Below, piece by piece: positions 1 to 9,499 of a stretch of DNA of 64,000 nt (within the stretch, counting starts at the first letter, position 1; every line of letters starts with the position of its first letter). The DNA comes from Rhizobacter sp. Root1238. Its GTDB lineage: Bacteria > Pseudomonadota > Gammaproteobacteria > Burkholderiales > Burkholderiaceae_C. The stretch covers positions 10,751 through 74,750 of the forward strand of contig NZ_LMDM01000013.1 in assembly GCF_001425825.1 (NCBI RefSeq), in the 5' to 3' direction. Made by a program: the position numbers and the translations under genes. Under the pieces are notes generated by a model. It searched no databases. It was not told the DNA's origin and worked only from the letters and a program-made list of their open reading frames with translations.

Positions 1-995
1 GCCGCCGACGAGGCCAGCTGGTTGGCCTGGCGGGCCGAGTCGGCGCTCTGCTTGACGGTGCCGGTCAGTTGCTCCATCGACGACGCGGCCTGCTGCAGGT
101 TGCTCGCGGTCTGTTCGGTGCGGTGGCTCAGGTCCTGGTTGCCGGTCGCGATCTCGGCGCTGGCGGTCGTGATGCTGTCGGTGGTGCTGCGCACCTCGCC
201 GACCAGCCGGCGCAGCGAGGCCTGCATCTCGGCCAGCGCGCGCGCCAGCTCGCCGGCTTCGCCGCCTGCTTCGATCGACACCGCCTGCGACAGGTCGCCG
301 CCGGCAATCGCGCGGGCATGCTGCACCGCTTCGCCGATCGGCACCGCGATCGAGCGCGTCAGCCACCAGCCGAAGCCGCCGGCCACGCCCACACACACCA
401 GCACCAGCACGCCGACCACGGTGGCCGCGAGGTTGGTGCCGGCTTCCGCGTGTTCCTGCGCCGCGGCGGCGCGGGCGGTGGCCAGCGCGGCCAGCTCGTC
501 GACGGCGGCCTGGTAGGTCTTGCGGGTCTTGTCGAAATCGCCGGCCAGCAGCCCTTCGAGCGCGACGAAGTCGCCGCTGTTCTTCAGCGCATCGAGCTGC
601 GGGTCGAATGCGAGCGCGACCTTGCGCGCCTGCACCGCCTTGTCGAACAGCGCCTTCATCTCCGCGTCGGAGACCAGCGCCTCGATCTTCTTGATGAGCT
701 CGGCGTTGGCCACCGCGGTCAGCTTCGACTGCTTCGTCAGCTCGTCGGAGAACTCGCCGGTGCCCAGGCGGGCGTTGGTCGTCACGCGCAGCGTGTTCAT
801 CGCGGCCTGCGCATTCCAGTCGCGCGCCAGCTGCGTCATCTGCCATTCGGTGGCCGACAGGCGCTTCAGCGTCGACGTGGTCTGCTTCAGCTTGAGCGCG
901 CCGTAGCCGGTGGCCAGCACCATCAGCAGCACCAGCAGGCTGAAGACCAGCCCGAGCCGGGTGCCGATGCGGGCGTTGCGGAAACTGAACTGCAT
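1..995 (-). CDS. methyl-accepting chemotaxis protein, C-terminus cut by window edge
   Basis: Transmembrane chemoreceptor that would signal to CheA. Reading from the ATG at 995, the protein opens with a short basic stretch, a transmembrane segment (about residues 12-31), a helical ligand-binding region, a second membrane segment (about 185-205) followed by a HAMP linker (motif RSITVPIGEAV), then the start of the coiled-coil signalling domain with the methylation-helix motif [17 protein letters not shown]. The frame stays open to base 1, so the signalling tip and stop lie outside. It follows a second receptor on the same strand with a 55-base gap, so it is probably the distal gene of the cheA operon. 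The two receptors are nearly identical in the HAMP-distal region but differ in the sensor, which suggests duplication. Confidence 0.93.
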   Translation of the reverse strand, partial: MQFSFRNARIGTRLGLVFSLLVLLMVLATGYGALKLKQTTSTLKRLSATEWQMTQLARDWNAQAAMNTLRVTTNARLGTGEFSDELTKQSKLTAVANAELIKKIEALVSDAEMKALFDKAVQARKVALAFDPQLDALKNSGDFVALEGLLAGDFDKTRKTYQAAVDELAALATARAAAAQEHAEAGTNLAATVVGVLVLVCVGVAGGFGWWLTRSIAVPIGEAVQHARAIAGGDLSQAVSIEAGGEAGELARALAEMQASLRRLVGEVRSTTDSITTASAEIATGNQDLSHRTEQTASNLQQAASSMEQLTGTVKQSADSARQANQLASSA

Positions 996-1050
996 GCAGC
1001 GCTCCTATGAGAACGAACAGGGCGCTGACGCGCTTTTCAGGTCACTGGCT

Positions 1051-2598
1051 TCAGGCGGTCAGCCGGAACACCGACACCACGCCCGAGAGCCGCAGCGCCT
1101 GTTCCTTCAGCGACTCGGCTGCCGCGGCCGACTGCTCCACCAGCGCGGCGTTCTGCTGCGTCATCTGGTCGAGCTGCGTCACCGCGGTGTTGACCTGGCC
1201 GATGCCGTCGCTCTGCTCCGACGCGGCCGACGTGATCTCGCCGATGATGTCGGTGACGCGGCGCACGCTGTTGACGATCTCGGTCATCGACTGGCCGGCA
1301 TCCGCCACCAGGCGCGACCCGGAGTCGACCTTGTCGACCGATGCGTCGATCAGGCTCTTGATCTCCTTGGCCGCCTGCGCGCTGCGCTGTGCCAGGCTGC
1401 GCACTTCGCTCGCGACCACCGCGAAGCCGCGGCCCTGTTCGCCGGCACGCGCCGCTTCCACCGCGGCGTTCAGCGCCAGGATGTTGGTCTGGAACGCGAT
1501 GCCGTCGATCACGCCGATGATGTCGGCGATCTTCTTCGAGCTCGCATGGATGTCGTTCATCGTCGAGACGACCTGCGACACCACTTCGCCGCCCTTGCCG
1601 GCGGCGCCTTGCGCCGACGACGCCAGCTGGTTGGCGGTGCGGGCCGAGTCGGCGGTCTGCTTGACGGTGCCGGTCAGGTGGCCCATCGACGACGCGGTCT
1701 GCTGCAGGTTCGACGCGGTCTGCTCGGTGCGGGCGCTCAGGTCCTGGTTGCCGGTCGCGACTTCGCCGCTGGCGACCTGGATGCTGTCGGCCGACTGGCG
1801 CACCTGCGTGACCATGTCGTGCAGGCTGGCGTTCATCTTGCCGAGCGAGCGCATCAGGCCGGCGATCTCGTCGCGGCCCTTGGCCGTGACCCGGCGCGAC
1901 AGGTCGCCGCCGGCCACCGCGTCGGCCAGGCGGGCCGCCTCGGCCACCGGCACGGTGATCGAGCGCGTCAGCAGCCAGGCGAACACGGCGCCGAACACCA
2001 GCGCCAGGCAGCCGGTCACGCCGATCAGCAGGCGGCCGCGCAGCGCGTCGGCATCGATGCGCTTCGCCATCTCGTCGATGGCCTTCTTCTGGTAGTCCAC
2101 GTAGGCCTGCATCACCGCCACGTAGACCGGCGCGACGACCTGGAAGCTGCTGTCATAGATGCGCGTCGCTTCTTCGGTGTTGCCGGCACGCTTGGCGGCC
2201 GTCATGCCGTCGCGCGCCACGAGGTAGGTCTTGCGCGTCTCGGCGATGCGGTCGAGCAGCACCTGCTCGTCGGGCGAGGTCGGGAAGGCCTTCAGCGCCT
2301 GGGTGATCTCGTTGGCGCGCGCCGTCGACGCCTTGGCATCGTCGGAGAACAGCCCTTCGAGCGTGGCGTCCGGGCTCTTGGCGATCGCCTTGCCGCGCGT
2401 CACGCCGATCGACACGTTGCGCGCCCATTCGGCCGCCAGCCGTTCCTTCGCGAGCGGCTCGGCCATCATCTGCTGGGTGGCCTGGGCGATGCTGCCCAGG
2501 CGCCACACGCCGACGACCATGATCAGGCACAGCAACGCGAGGGTGACGGCGAAACCGCCTCCCAGGCGCGCGCCGACTCGAACGTCATTCAACTTCAT
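1051..2598 (-). CDS. methyl-accepting chemotaxis protein
   Basis: Complete 515-residue chemoreceptor. It has a membrane segment at about 13-32, a four-helix-bundle periplasmic sensor (about 33-185), a second membrane segment (about 190-210), HAMP, and a cytoplasmic signalling domain. The highly conserved hairpin tip is visible ([20 protein letters not shown], about residues 360-380). The C-terminus ends in RLTA and lacks a CheR-tethering NWETF-type pentapeptide, so adaptation would rely on non-tethered methylation. The ATG is preceded by a GGAG site. It lies 43 bases downstream of cheA, consistent with one operon. The ligand cannot be deduced from sequence. Confidence 0.96.
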   Translation of the reverse strand: MKLNDVRVGARLGGGFAVTLALLCLIMVVGVWRLGSIAQATQQMMAEPLAKERLAAEWARNVSIGVTRGKAIAKSPDATLEGLFSDDAKASTARANEITQALKAFPTSPDEQVLLDRIAETRKTYLVARDGMTAAKRAGNTEEATRIYDSSFQVVAPVYVAVMQAYVDYQKKAIDEMAKRIDADALRGRLLIGVTGCLALVFGAVFAWLLTRSITVPVAEAARLADAVAGGDLSRRVTAKGRDEIAGLMRSLGKMNASLHDMVTQVRQSADSIQVASGEVATGNQDLSARTEQTASNLQQTASSMGHLTGTVKQTADSARTANQLASSAQGAAGKGGEVVSQVVSTMNDIHASSKKIADIIGVIDGIAFQTNILALNAAVEAARAGEQGRGFAVVASEVRSLAQRSAQAAKEIKSLIDASVDKVDSGSRLVADAGQSMTEIVNSVRRVTDIIGEITSAASEQSDGIGQVNTAVTQLDQMTQQNAALVEQSAAAAESLKEQALRLSGVVSVFRLTA

Positions 2599-2641
2599 CG
2601 TCGAGCTCCGGAAAGATTGGGAGAAAAATGAACGGCGAAGC

Positions 2642-4786
2642 TCAGTGGCGCGAACGGCGCACCAGGCTGCCGACGTCCAGGATCAGCGCCACGCGACCGT
2701 CACCCATGATGGTGGCGCCCGACACGTCGTTGACCTTGCGGTAGTTGGCTTCGAGGTTCTTGACGACGACCTGCTGCTGTCCGAGCAGCTCGTCGACCAG
2801 CAGCGCGACGCGCCCGCCTTCGGCCTCGACCACCACCATGATCCCGCTGACGTGCTCGAAGTCGAAGCGCGGCACGTTGAAGACGTGCTCCATCTCCAGC
2901 ACCGGCATGTACTCGTCGCGCACCTCGACCACGCGGCCGGAGCCGCCGATCGTCTTGACCATGTCGGGCTGCACCTGGAACGATTCGATCACCGACGACA
3001 GCGGGAGGATGTAGACCTCTTCGCCGACGCCCACCGACATGCCGTCCATGATGGCCAGCGTCAGCGGCAGGCGCACCGAGACGCGCATGCCGTAGCCTTC
3101 GGCCGAATCGATCTCGACGGTGCCGCCCAGCGCGGTGATGTTCTTCTTGACCACGTCCATGCCGACGCCGCGGCCGGAGACGTCGGTGACGACGTCGGCG
3201 GTCGAGAAGCCGGGCGCGAAGATCAGGCCCCACACCTCCTGGTCCGTCATCGAGTCGGGTGCCGGGATGCCGCGCTCGCGGGCCTTCTTCAGCAGCTTGT
3301 CGCGCGACAGGCCGCGGCCGTCGTCGCGCACCTCGATGACGATGGAGCCGCCCTGGTGGGACGCGCTCAGCGTGATGGTGCCGGTCTCGGGCTTGCCCTT
3401 GGCGACGCGGTCGGCCGGGGTCTCGATGCCGTGGTCGCAGCTGTTGCGCACCAGGTGGGTCAGCGGGTCGGTGATCTTCTCGACCAGGCCCTTGTCCAGT
3501 TCGGTGGCTTCGCCGAGCGTCACGAAGTCGACCTTCTTGCCGAGCTTGGCGGCCAGGTCGCGCAGCATGCGCGGGAAGCGGCTGAACACCATCGACATCG
3601 GGATCATGCGGATCGACATCACCGATTCCTGCAGATCGCGGGTGTTGCGGTCCAGGTCGGCCAGGCCGGAGGCCAGCTGCTGGTACAGCGCCGGGTCGAG
3701 CCCCTGGCTGTTCTGGGCCAGCATGGCCTGCGTGATCACGAGTTCGCCGACCAGGTTGATCAGCTGGTCGACCTTCTCGACCGAGACGCGCAGCGTCGAC
3801 GCCTCGACCGCGGCGGCCGGGGCCTTCTCGGCCTTGGGCGCGGGCTTTGCGACCGGCTTGGCCGACTCGACCGGCGTGCCGGCGTCGTCGGCCGGCGCCG
3901 CATCGGCGGCCGGTGCCGCGACGGCATTCGGTGCGCCCGGGGCGTCGTCGAAGAAGCCGTAGCCGAGGTCGGCCTCGCTGGGCGCGGCGGCCGCCGGGGC
4001 GCCCGGGGCGCCGTCGTGGAAGCCGTAGCCCGGGCCGAGCGGCAGCAGCGTGACCTGCTCGCGTGCCACGTGGAAGGTGAACAGGTCCAGCAGGTCGCTG
4101 TCGGTGCTGGTCGTGCAGATCTTGAAACGGCGCATGCCGTCGGCCGACATGCCGTTGTCCAGCGGCTCGATGGTGCCGAGGTCGGTGATTTCCTTGAACA
4201 GCTCGACCAGGTTGTCGGCGTCCGCCAGGTTCTTCAGCGGACCGACGCGCAGCTCCAGCACGCGTGCATGGTTGGGCGCCGACGGCGCGGGCATCGCCGA
4301 CGCCGGCGCAGCCGCCTTCGGCTTCTCGGCCGGGGCGGTGGGTGCCGCGGTCGCGACGGGCGCTTCGCCGGCCACCATCGCGCGGATGTTGAACAGCAGC
4401 TCGGTCGTGTCCAGCTCGTCGCCGCCGTTGCCCTGGTGGCGTGCCAGCTGGGCGCGCAGCGCGTCGCCCGATTGCAGCAGCACGTCGACCATCGGCGCGG
4501 TCGGGGTCAGTTCATGGCGGCGCAGCTTGTCCAGCAGCGTCTCCATCTGGTGGGTCAGCTCGGCGACATCGGAGAAGCCGAAGGTCGCGGCGCCGCCCTT
4601 GATCGAGTGCGCGCAACGGAAGATCGCGTTGAGCTCCTCGTCGTCGGCCGACTCGATGTCGAGGTCGAGCAGCAGCTTCTCCATGCGGTCGAGGTTCTCG
4701 CCCGCTTCTTCGAAGAAGACCTGATAGAACTGGCTCAGGTCGATGCCGGCGCTCAGCTGAGAGCCCTCGGAGGTCATCTCGCCCAT
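2642..4786 (-). CDS. cheA: chemotaxis histidine kinase CheA
   Basis: 714-residue class II histidine kinase that phosphorylates CheY under receptor control. Domains in order: HPt/P1 with the phosphorylated His60 in [14 protein letters not shown]; a P2-like response-regulator docking domain (about 175-255) between Ala/Pro-rich linkers; the dimerisation domain beginning near residue 335 ([18 protein letters not shown]); the ATPase with N box [12 protein letters not shown] and glycine boxes VRDDGRGLS and [12 protein letters not shown]; and a C-terminal CheW-like domain that couples to receptors. AGGAG lies six bases before the ATG; an in-frame ATG three codons later is an alternative. No cheW, cheR or cheB is inside the window; they may follow beyond base 1. 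Confidence 0.97.
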   Translation of the reverse strand: MGEMTSEGSQLSAGIDLSQFYQVFFEEAGENLDRMEKLLLDLDIESADDEELNAIFRCAHSIKGGAATFGFSDVAELTHQMETLLDKLRRHELTPTAPMVDVLLQSGDALRAQLARHQGNGGDELDTTELLFNIRAMVAGEAPVATAAPTAPAEKPKAAAPASAMPAPSAPNHARVLELRVGPLKNLADADNLVELFKEITDLGTIEPLDNGMSADGMRRFKICTTSTDSDLLDLFTFHVAREQVTLLPLGPGYGFHDGAPGAPAAAAPSEADLGYGFFDDAPGAPNAVAAPAADAAPADDAGTPVESAKPVAKPAPKAEKAPAAAVEASTLRVSVEKVDQLINLVGELVITQAMLAQNSQGLDPALYQQLASGLADLDRNTRDLQESVMSIRMIPMSMVFSRFPRMLRDLAAKLGKKVDFVTLGEATELDKGLVEKITDPLTHLVRNSCDHGIETPADRVAKGKPETGTITLSASHQGGSIVIEVRDDGRGLSRDKLLKKARERGIPAPDSMTDQEVWGLIFAPGFSTADVVTDVSGRGVGMDVVKKNITALGGTVEIDSAEGYGMRVSVRLPLTLAIMDGMSVGVGEEVYILPLSSVIESFQVQPDMVKTIGGSGRVVEVRDEYMPVLEMEHVFNVPRFDFEHVSGIMVVVEAEGGRVALLVDELLGQQQVVVKNLEANYRKVNDVSGATIMGDGRVALILDVGSLVRRSRH

Positions 4787-4853
4787 GGCGTGCTCCTGGA
4801 TGGATGTCGTTATGTTGTCGGTGGCGGAGAAGTCGGGCGCGAGCGCGGGGCGC

Positions 4854-5216
4854 TCAGCGCACGACCTTCTTGATGACTTCGATCAGCTTGGCCGGATCGA
4901 ACGGCTTGACCAGCCAGCCGGTGGCACCGGCGCTGCGGCCGGCCTGCTTCATCTGGTCGCTCGACTCGGTGGTCAGGATCAGGATCGGCGTGCTCTTGAA
5001 CTTCGGGTTGTCGCGCAGCTTCTTCGTCAGGCTGATGCCGTCCATGCGGGGCATGTTCTGGTCGGTCAGCACGAGGTCGAAGTCGCGGCCGCTGGTCTTC
5101 TCGTACGCGTCCTGGCCGTCGACGGCCTCGACGACGTTGTAGCCGGCGCTCTTCAGCGTGAAGGACACCATCTGGCGCATGGAGGCCGAATCGTCGACCG
5201 CGAGGATGGAATGCAT
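4854..5216 (-). CDS. CheY-type single-domain response regulator
   Basis: 120-residue stand-alone receiver domain. Asp8/Asp9 form the metal site, Asp52 (in LVLTDQNMPRMDG) is the phosphoacceptor, Thr82/Thr83 and Lys104 complete the active site. It sits directly upstream of cheA (67-base gap) in the same operon, so it is the likely cognate substrate. A second CheY lies at 9038-9430 next to cheZ and motAB; that one is the better candidate for the motor-binding regulator, while this one may act as a phosphate sink or bind another target. That division of labour is inference. Confidence 0.93.
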   Translation of the reverse strand: MHSILAVDDSASMRQMVSFTLKSAGYNVVEAVDGQDAYEKTSGRDFDLVLTDQNMPRMDGISLTKKLRDNPKFKSTPILILTTESSDQMKQAGRSAGATGWLVKPFDPAKLIEVIKKVVR

Positions 5217-5276
5217 GGGTTTCTCCGGATTTCTCGAAAACTGTTTCGGTAGGTGGACTGGAGTCTTGAGGGCGGC

Positions 5277-5744
5277 CTAGAACAACTCGATGGATCCGAC
5301 GTCCATCTCGGCCTGGGTCACCGGGTTGGGTCGCAGCGGGGCTTCCTCGACCACGGTCTCACCGTCTTCGTCATCCGCGAAGGCCTCGCGGGCCAGCCGG
5401 TCGACGCAGCTGCGCAACCGGCGGTTGGTGTGGTGGATCAGCTGGGACGCCATGTCCTGGAACTGCAGCGCGGTGACCGCGCCGCCCAGGTCCTGCATGA
5501 CGCCGCTGAACACTTCGTCGCTTTCTTCGCCCGAGTGGGGGCGTTCGCGCAGCGTGCGGATCTGCTCCGAGGCGCCGTAGAAGCGCTGCATCAGCGTGTC
5601 GCAGGCGTCGGCCAGCAGGGTCTGAAGGCGTTCCAGATCGTTGGTGGCCGACATCAGGTGGTCCTGCAGGTCGGCGGCGGCGAGCAATGCCATGCCCGCG
5701 GGGGCGGGTGGCATGCCGGCATCGTTGGCGTCGTTCATCTGCAT
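5277..5744 (-). CDS. CheZ-like protein with DxxxQ phosphatase motif, chemotaxis operon
   Basis: 155-residue soluble, mostly helical protein at the head of the cheA operon, 60 bases before the receiver gene. It has no clear full-length match to a named family that I can recall. The segment LQFQDMASQLI (Asp97, Gln101) has the same spacing as the catalytic Asp and Gln of CheZ (compare QDFHDLTGQV in the true CheZ of this window). The region before it is a long predicted helix. The acidic C-terminus resembles the CheY-binding tail of CheZ only loosely. I infer a second, distant CheY phosphatase acting on the neighbouring receiver; a scaffold role is the alternative. Start MQMND could also be the internal ATG two codons on. 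Confidence 0.75.
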   Translation of the reverse strand: MQMNDANDAGMPPAPAGMALLAAADLQDHLMSATNDLERLQTLLADACDTLMQRFYGASEQIRTLRERPHSGEESDEVFSGVMQDLGGAVTALQFQDMASQLIHHTNRRLRSCVDRLAREAFADDEDGETVVEEAPLRPNPVTQAEMDVGSIELF

Positions 5745-5944
5745 CCAAATCTCCGCTCGAAAGTGAGGGATCGGGCGCTGTGCAGGGGAGCTCCTGCGCA
5801 GGGCGTGCTATCTGTCTGGCATTTTCGGCAGGGGACGGGAAAGCATTAGCTCAATCACCGGTGAAAAGTGCTGCCAATTCGAATGGCGGTCGCGAGCGTG
5901 CGAAGTTGGCACCCGCGCGCCGGTTGCTTGGCATACTGCGAGCC

Positions 5945-7099
5945 ATGTCTCCGCCTCTGTCCGAGCAGCGCCTGCGACTCCTGCACCTGGAGGACTCCGA
6001 GCTTGACCACCACCTGACGCTGGCCCACCTGCGCCGCGGCGGGCTCGACGTCGACGCGATCCGGGTCGATTCGGAGCTCGAATTCCTGCAGGCGCTGGAG
6101 CCGTCGCAGGAGTGGGACATTATCGTGTCCGACTACAACCTGCCGGGCTTTTCGGGCCTGGTGGCGCTCGACCTGCTGAAGGCGAGCGGGCGCAGCATCC
6201 CGTTCATCCTGGTGTCCGGCGAGATCGGCGAAGACACCGCGGTCGAGGCGATGCGCAACGGCGCCAGCGACTACCTGCTGAAGAACAACCTGGCGCGGCT
6301 GGTGCCGGCGCTGCTGCATGCGGTCGAGGCGCACGAGCTGCTGCTGGCGCGCCAGCGCGCCGACCGCGAGCTGGGCGAGCAGAAGCAGCGGGTGCACGAG
6401 CTCGCGCAGCACCTGCAGACCAGCGTCGAGTCGGAGCGGGCGGCGATCGCGCGCGAGATCCACGACGACGTCGGCGGTTCGTTGACGGCGCTGAAGTTCG
6501 ACCTGGCCTGGATTGCGCGGCATTCCGATTCGCCGGAGGTGCTGGCGCGGGTCAATTCGGCGCTCGAGACGGTGAGCCATGCGATCGAGGCGAGCCAGCG
6601 GGTGATGCACAACCTGCGGCCGGCGATCCTGGAGCAGGGCCTGGTGGCCGCGCTGCAGTGGATGGCGAGCCGTTTCGAGAAGCGCACCGGCGTGACCTGC
6701 GAGTTCCGCAGCCGCTACGACCATCTGACCTTGCCGGCCGGCGTGCCGCTGGTGGCGTACCGCACGGCGCAGGAGGCACTGACCAACGTGACCAAGCATG
6801 CGCACGCGAGCCACGTGCAGATCGACCTGACGCTTGCCGGCGGGGTGCTGTCGCTCGAGATCAGCGACAACGGCCGCGGCCTGAACCAGGACGACCTCGC
6901 GAAAGCGCGTTCGTTCGGCATCCGCGGGCTGCACGAGCGGGCCGGCACGGTGGGCGGCTGGGTGGACCTGAGCAGCGGGCCGGCGGGAACGACGCTGATC
7001 CTGTCGGTGCCGCTCGAGATGATGTCCGACGAGCTGGATTTCGAGATCGCCGAGGAGCCGTCGGCGCCATACGACCCGACGGTGTGGGGGAACATCTGA
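5945..7099 (+). CDS. receiver-histidine kinase, NarX/DesK-type (HisKA_3)
   Basis: 384-residue cytoplasmic hybrid kinase with the receiver at the N-terminus. The receiver covers about residues 10-130 with phosphoacceptor Asp63 (IIVSDYNLPGFSG); a coiled linker (about 135-162) follows; the HisKA_3 dimerisation helix carries His173 in IAREIHDDVGGSL; the HATPase_c domain has ISDNGRGL and FGIRGLHERA. No membrane segment or PAS sensor is present, so the input is probably phosphorylation of its own receiver by another kinase. The longer upstream frame is rejected because the ATG at 5945 begins the conserved receiver exactly. Its stop overlaps the start of the next gene (TGATG). Confidence 0.93.
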   Translation: MSPPLSEQRLRLLHLEDSELDHHLTLAHLRRGGLDVDAIRVDSELEFLQALEPSQEWDIIVSDYNLPGFSGLVALDLLKASGRSIPFILVSGEIGEDTAVEAMRNGASDYLLKNNLARLVPALLHAVEAHELLLARQRADRELGEQKQRVHELAQHLQTSVESERAAIAREIHDDVGGSLTALKFDLAWIARHSDSPEVLARVNSALETVSHAIEASQRVMHNLRPAILEQGLVAALQWMASRFEKRTGVTCEFRSRYDHLTLPAGVPLVAYRTAQEALTNVTKHAHASHVQIDLTLAGGVLSLEISDNGRGLNQDDLAKARSFGIRGLHERAGTVGGWVDLSSGPAGTTLILSVPLEMMSDELDFEIAEEPSAPYDPTVWGNI

Positions 7100-7740
7100 T
7101 GATCAAAGTGATCCTGTGCGACGACCATGCGCTGATCCGGCGCGGCATCCGCGACACCTTGTCGGACGCCCCCGACATCGAGGTGATCGGCGAGGCCGGC
7201 GACTACACCGAGCTGCGTTCGCTGCTGCGCACGACGGGCGGCTGCGACGTGCTGGTGCTCGACATCAACCTGCCGGGCCGCAGCGGGCTGGACGTGCTGC
7301 ACGTGTTGAAGGACGAGGGTTCGACGATGCGGGTGCTGGTGGTGTCGATGTACCCCGAGGACCAGTACGCGATCCGCGCCTTGCGGGCGGGCGCGTTCGG
7401 CTATGTGAACAAGGGCGGCGACCCGGCGACCATCGTGGCCGCGGTGCGCACGGTGGGGCAGGGCCGCAAGTACGTGACGCCCGAGATCGCGCAGATGCTG
7501 GTCGAGAGCCTGACGACGCCGTCGAGCGAGGCGGCGCACGAGAAGTTGTCCGACCGGGAATTGCAGACGCTGGTGATGATTGCGTCGGGCAAGCGGCTGT
7601 CGGACATCGCGGAGGAACTGATGCTCAGTCCGAAGACGGTGAGCGTGTATCGCGCGCGTGTCTTGGAGAAGCTCGGCCTCTCGAATAACTCGGAGATGAC
7701 GGTTTATGCGATCCGCAACGGGCTGGTCGGGAGTGAGTGA
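7099..7740 (+). CDS. LuxR/FixJ-family response regulator (NarL type)
   Basis: 213-residue DNA-binding response regulator. Receiver domain about 1-120 with Asp8/Asp9 and phosphoacceptor Asp55 (VLVLDINLPGRSG), then a GerE-type helix-turn-helix (about 148-205) with LSDRELQTLVMIASGK and LMLSPKTVSVYRARVLEKL. Its first codon overlaps the stop of the preceding kinase, so the two are translationally coupled and form a cognate pair. Placement between two chemotaxis/motility blocks on the opposite strand suggests a role in motility or lifestyle control, but no target site is visible. Confidence 0.94.
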   Translation: MIKVILCDDHALIRRGIRDTLSDAPDIEVIGEAGDYTELRSLLRTTGGCDVLVLDINLPGRSGLDVLHVLKDEGSTMRVLVVSMYPEDQYAIRALRAGAFGYVNKGGDPATIVAAVRTVGQGRKYVTPEIAQMLVESLTTPSSEAAHEKLSDRELQTLVMIASGKRLSDIAEELMLSPKTVSVYRARVLEKLGLSNNSEMTVYAIRNGLVGSE

Positions 7741-7772
7741 GACTCCCGGGCTCACCCCTGCGGGGGGGCTTT

Positions 7773-8304
7773 GTTCTTCTCACTGCGTGAGGCGGCGCCG
7801 GGTCTCGCCCCGGCGGGCGAGTCACTTTCATTTGCTGGCTCAAATGAAAGTAACCAAAGCAAAGAGCCTCAACACACACCATACGGTTCGTTCTGGCCCG
7901 CTGCGGACAACACTGCCACTCGGCTGCACATCCCCGTTCGCTGGGATTGTTGTTCTCCCGCGCCACTCGACTCGCGCTCGTCGCTTCGTCTCGCCCCCGC
8001 GACCGCCGCGTCATCCTGGCGAAGCGCAGCGAGCCGGGTGGAGAAGAACGGCCAACAATCCCAGCGAAGGTGGAGCCCTAGCCGAAGTGGCCGTGTTGTC
8101 CGCAGCGAGTCAGAACGAACCGTATGGTGTGTGTTCAAGCCCTTTGCTTTGGTTACTTTCATTTGGGCTCAAATGAAAGTGACTCGCCCGCCGGGGCGAG
8201 ACCGTATGGTGTGTGTTCAAGCCCTTTGCTTTGGTTACTTTCATTTGGGCTCAAATGAAAGTGACTCGCCCGCCGGGGCGAGACCCGGCAGCAGCCTCAC
8301 GCAG
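7773..8304. repeat. palindromic dispersed repeat element, copy A
   Basis: A 532-bp non-coding element fills the gap between the response regulator and cheZ. Its ends are near-perfect inverted repeats (CTGCGTGAGGC at the left, GCCTCACGCAG at the right). Inside each end is a short hairpin of the type ACTTTCATTTG/CAAATGAAAGT, then an arm with CCATACGGTTCG or its complement, then a 120-bp core at 7943-8062 bounded by GGGATTGTTG and CAACAATCCC. Copy B lies at 11473-11921 with matching ends but an inverted interior. No transposase is encoded; the long open frames crossing it have no family features and change frame between copies. Confidence 0.85.
8119..8282. repeat. perfect 82-bp tandem duplication inside repeat copy A
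   Basis: The right arm of copy A (8119-8200), including its hairpin and the GC-rich end ACTCGCCCGCCGGGGCGAG, is repeated immediately at 8201-8282 with no difference that I can see. Copy B has the arm once. This is a recent slippage or recombination event. Confidence 0.9.
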
Positions 8305-8370
8305 TCAGAAGAAGCCCTCCGGCAGCGAGAAAGAGCCCTCGCGCAGCGAGTCCCCGAACCGGGACGAGGT

Positions 8371-9000
8371 TCAGAACCCGAGACTGGCGAGAAGGTCGTC
8401 GACCTCCCCCTGGTTCGCGACCACGTCCGTGCGCCCCTCGGGGTTCACGACCGGCCCGTTCAGGATGGAAGACTCCACCTTCTGCACCTGCTCCGGCGGC
8501 GCCGCCTGCACCAGCAGCTTGACCAGGCTGTCTTCCAGGTCCGACGCCAGCGCGACGACCTTGGCCACCACCTGGCCCGTCAGGTCATGGAAATCCTGCG
8601 CCATCATGATGTCGGTCAGGTGCAGGTCGATGCGCGCCGTGGCGGCCTCGACGTCACCGACGAAATTCATCACCGAGCCCGAGGCCACCGCCTTCACCGG
8701 GTCGGCCACGATGGCCGCCGCCAGCCGGCGCGTCTCGGAGGCGATGTGCCCATGCTCCAGCTTGGCCTGGTCGACCGAATTCAGCACCTTGTTGGCCGCG
8801 GCGCCGGTCTTCTCGGCGATGTAGTTCAGGCGGCTGCGCGCGTCGGGCAGGTTGTCGGCCGCGGTCCGCAGCTTGGGCATCACGCCCAGCTGCATCAGCG
8901 TGTCATGCAACTGGCGCGTGATCGCGCCGAGCTGCTGGAAGACCTCGGGCGAGGCCGCAGGCACCGTCGGGGCCAGCGTGGCCATCGTGTCCATCTTCAT
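8371..9000 (-). CDS. cheZ: protein phosphatase CheZ
   Basis: 209-residue CheY-P phosphatase. The catalytic segment QDFHDLTGQV contains Asp139 and Gln143, equivalent to Asp143/Gln147 of the enterobacterial enzyme, within the long helical hairpin. The C-terminal peptide GEVDDLLASLGF is the CheY-binding tail. It is the last gene of motA-motB-cheY-cheZ and follows cheY with 37 bases between. AAGGGA precedes the first ATG; in-frame ATGs at codons 3 and 6 are alternatives. Dephosphorylation of CheY resets the motor bias. Confidence 0.96.
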   Translation of the reverse strand: MKMDTMATLAPTVPAASPEVFQQLGAITRQLHDTLMQLGVMPKLRTAADNLPDARSRLNYIAEKTGAAANKVLNSVDQAKLEHGHIASETRRLAAAIVADPVKAVASGSVMNFVGDVEAATARIDLHLTDIMMAQDFHDLTGQVVAKVVALASDLEDSLVKLLVQAAPPEQVQKVESSILNGPVVNPEGRTDVVANQGEVDDLLASLGF

Positions 9001-9037
9001 GGTGTGTTCCCTTGTACGTCGGGGGGCTGGTTCGGCA

Positions 9038-9430
9038 TCAGGCCGCAGTGGCCAGCTTCTGCATGATCTTCTGGACTTTTTCTTCCAGCGTCGCCTTCGT
9101 GAAAGGCTTGACGATGTAGCCGGCCGCGCCGTCCTGCGCCGCCCGCACGATGTCTTCCTTGCGCGCCTCGGCGGTCACCATCAGCACCGGCAGGTGCTTC
9201 AGGCTCGCATCGGCCTTCACCGCCGACAGCAGCTCGAAGCCGTTCATGTTCGGCATGTTGATGTCGCTGACGACGAAGTCGAACTTCGCGTTCTTCAGCA
9301 TGTTCAGCGCCACCGCGCCATCCTCGGCCTCTTCGGCGTTGTTGTAGCCGATCTCCTTCAGCAGACCGCGCACGATGCGGCGCATGGTCGAGAAGTCGTC
9401 GACGATCAGGAATTTCAAATCGGTGCTCAT
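9038..9430 (-). CDS. cheY: chemotaxis response regulator CheY
   Basis: 130-residue single receiver that binds FliM when phosphorylated. Asp11/Asp12 metal site, phosphoacceptor Asp56 ([13 protein letters not shown]), Thr86 (VLMVTAEA) and Lys108 (YIVKPF) are all present and match canonical motor-binding CheY closely. It lies between motB (69-base gap) and cheZ, the setting expected for the CheY that controls the flagellar switch. Confidence 0.97.
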   Translation of the reverse strand: MSTDLKFLIVDDFSTMRRIVRGLLKEIGYNNAEEAEDGAVALNMLKNAKFDFVVSDINMPNMNGFELLSAVKADASLKHLPVLMVTAEARKEDIVRAAQDGAAGYIVKPFTKATLEEKVQKIMQKLATAA

Positions 9431-9499
9431 GAGAGTCCTCGCTGGGTCGCTTGGGGCGGTGGGTACGGGGTGGAGCCTGGAAACGGCTGCTTGCGGCAG

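Noticed and set aside
7771-9066. Open frames of up to 431 codons through repeat copy A into cheZ
   Set aside because: They run through a non-coding palindromic repeat and the antisense of cheZ; the frame is not kept in copy B.
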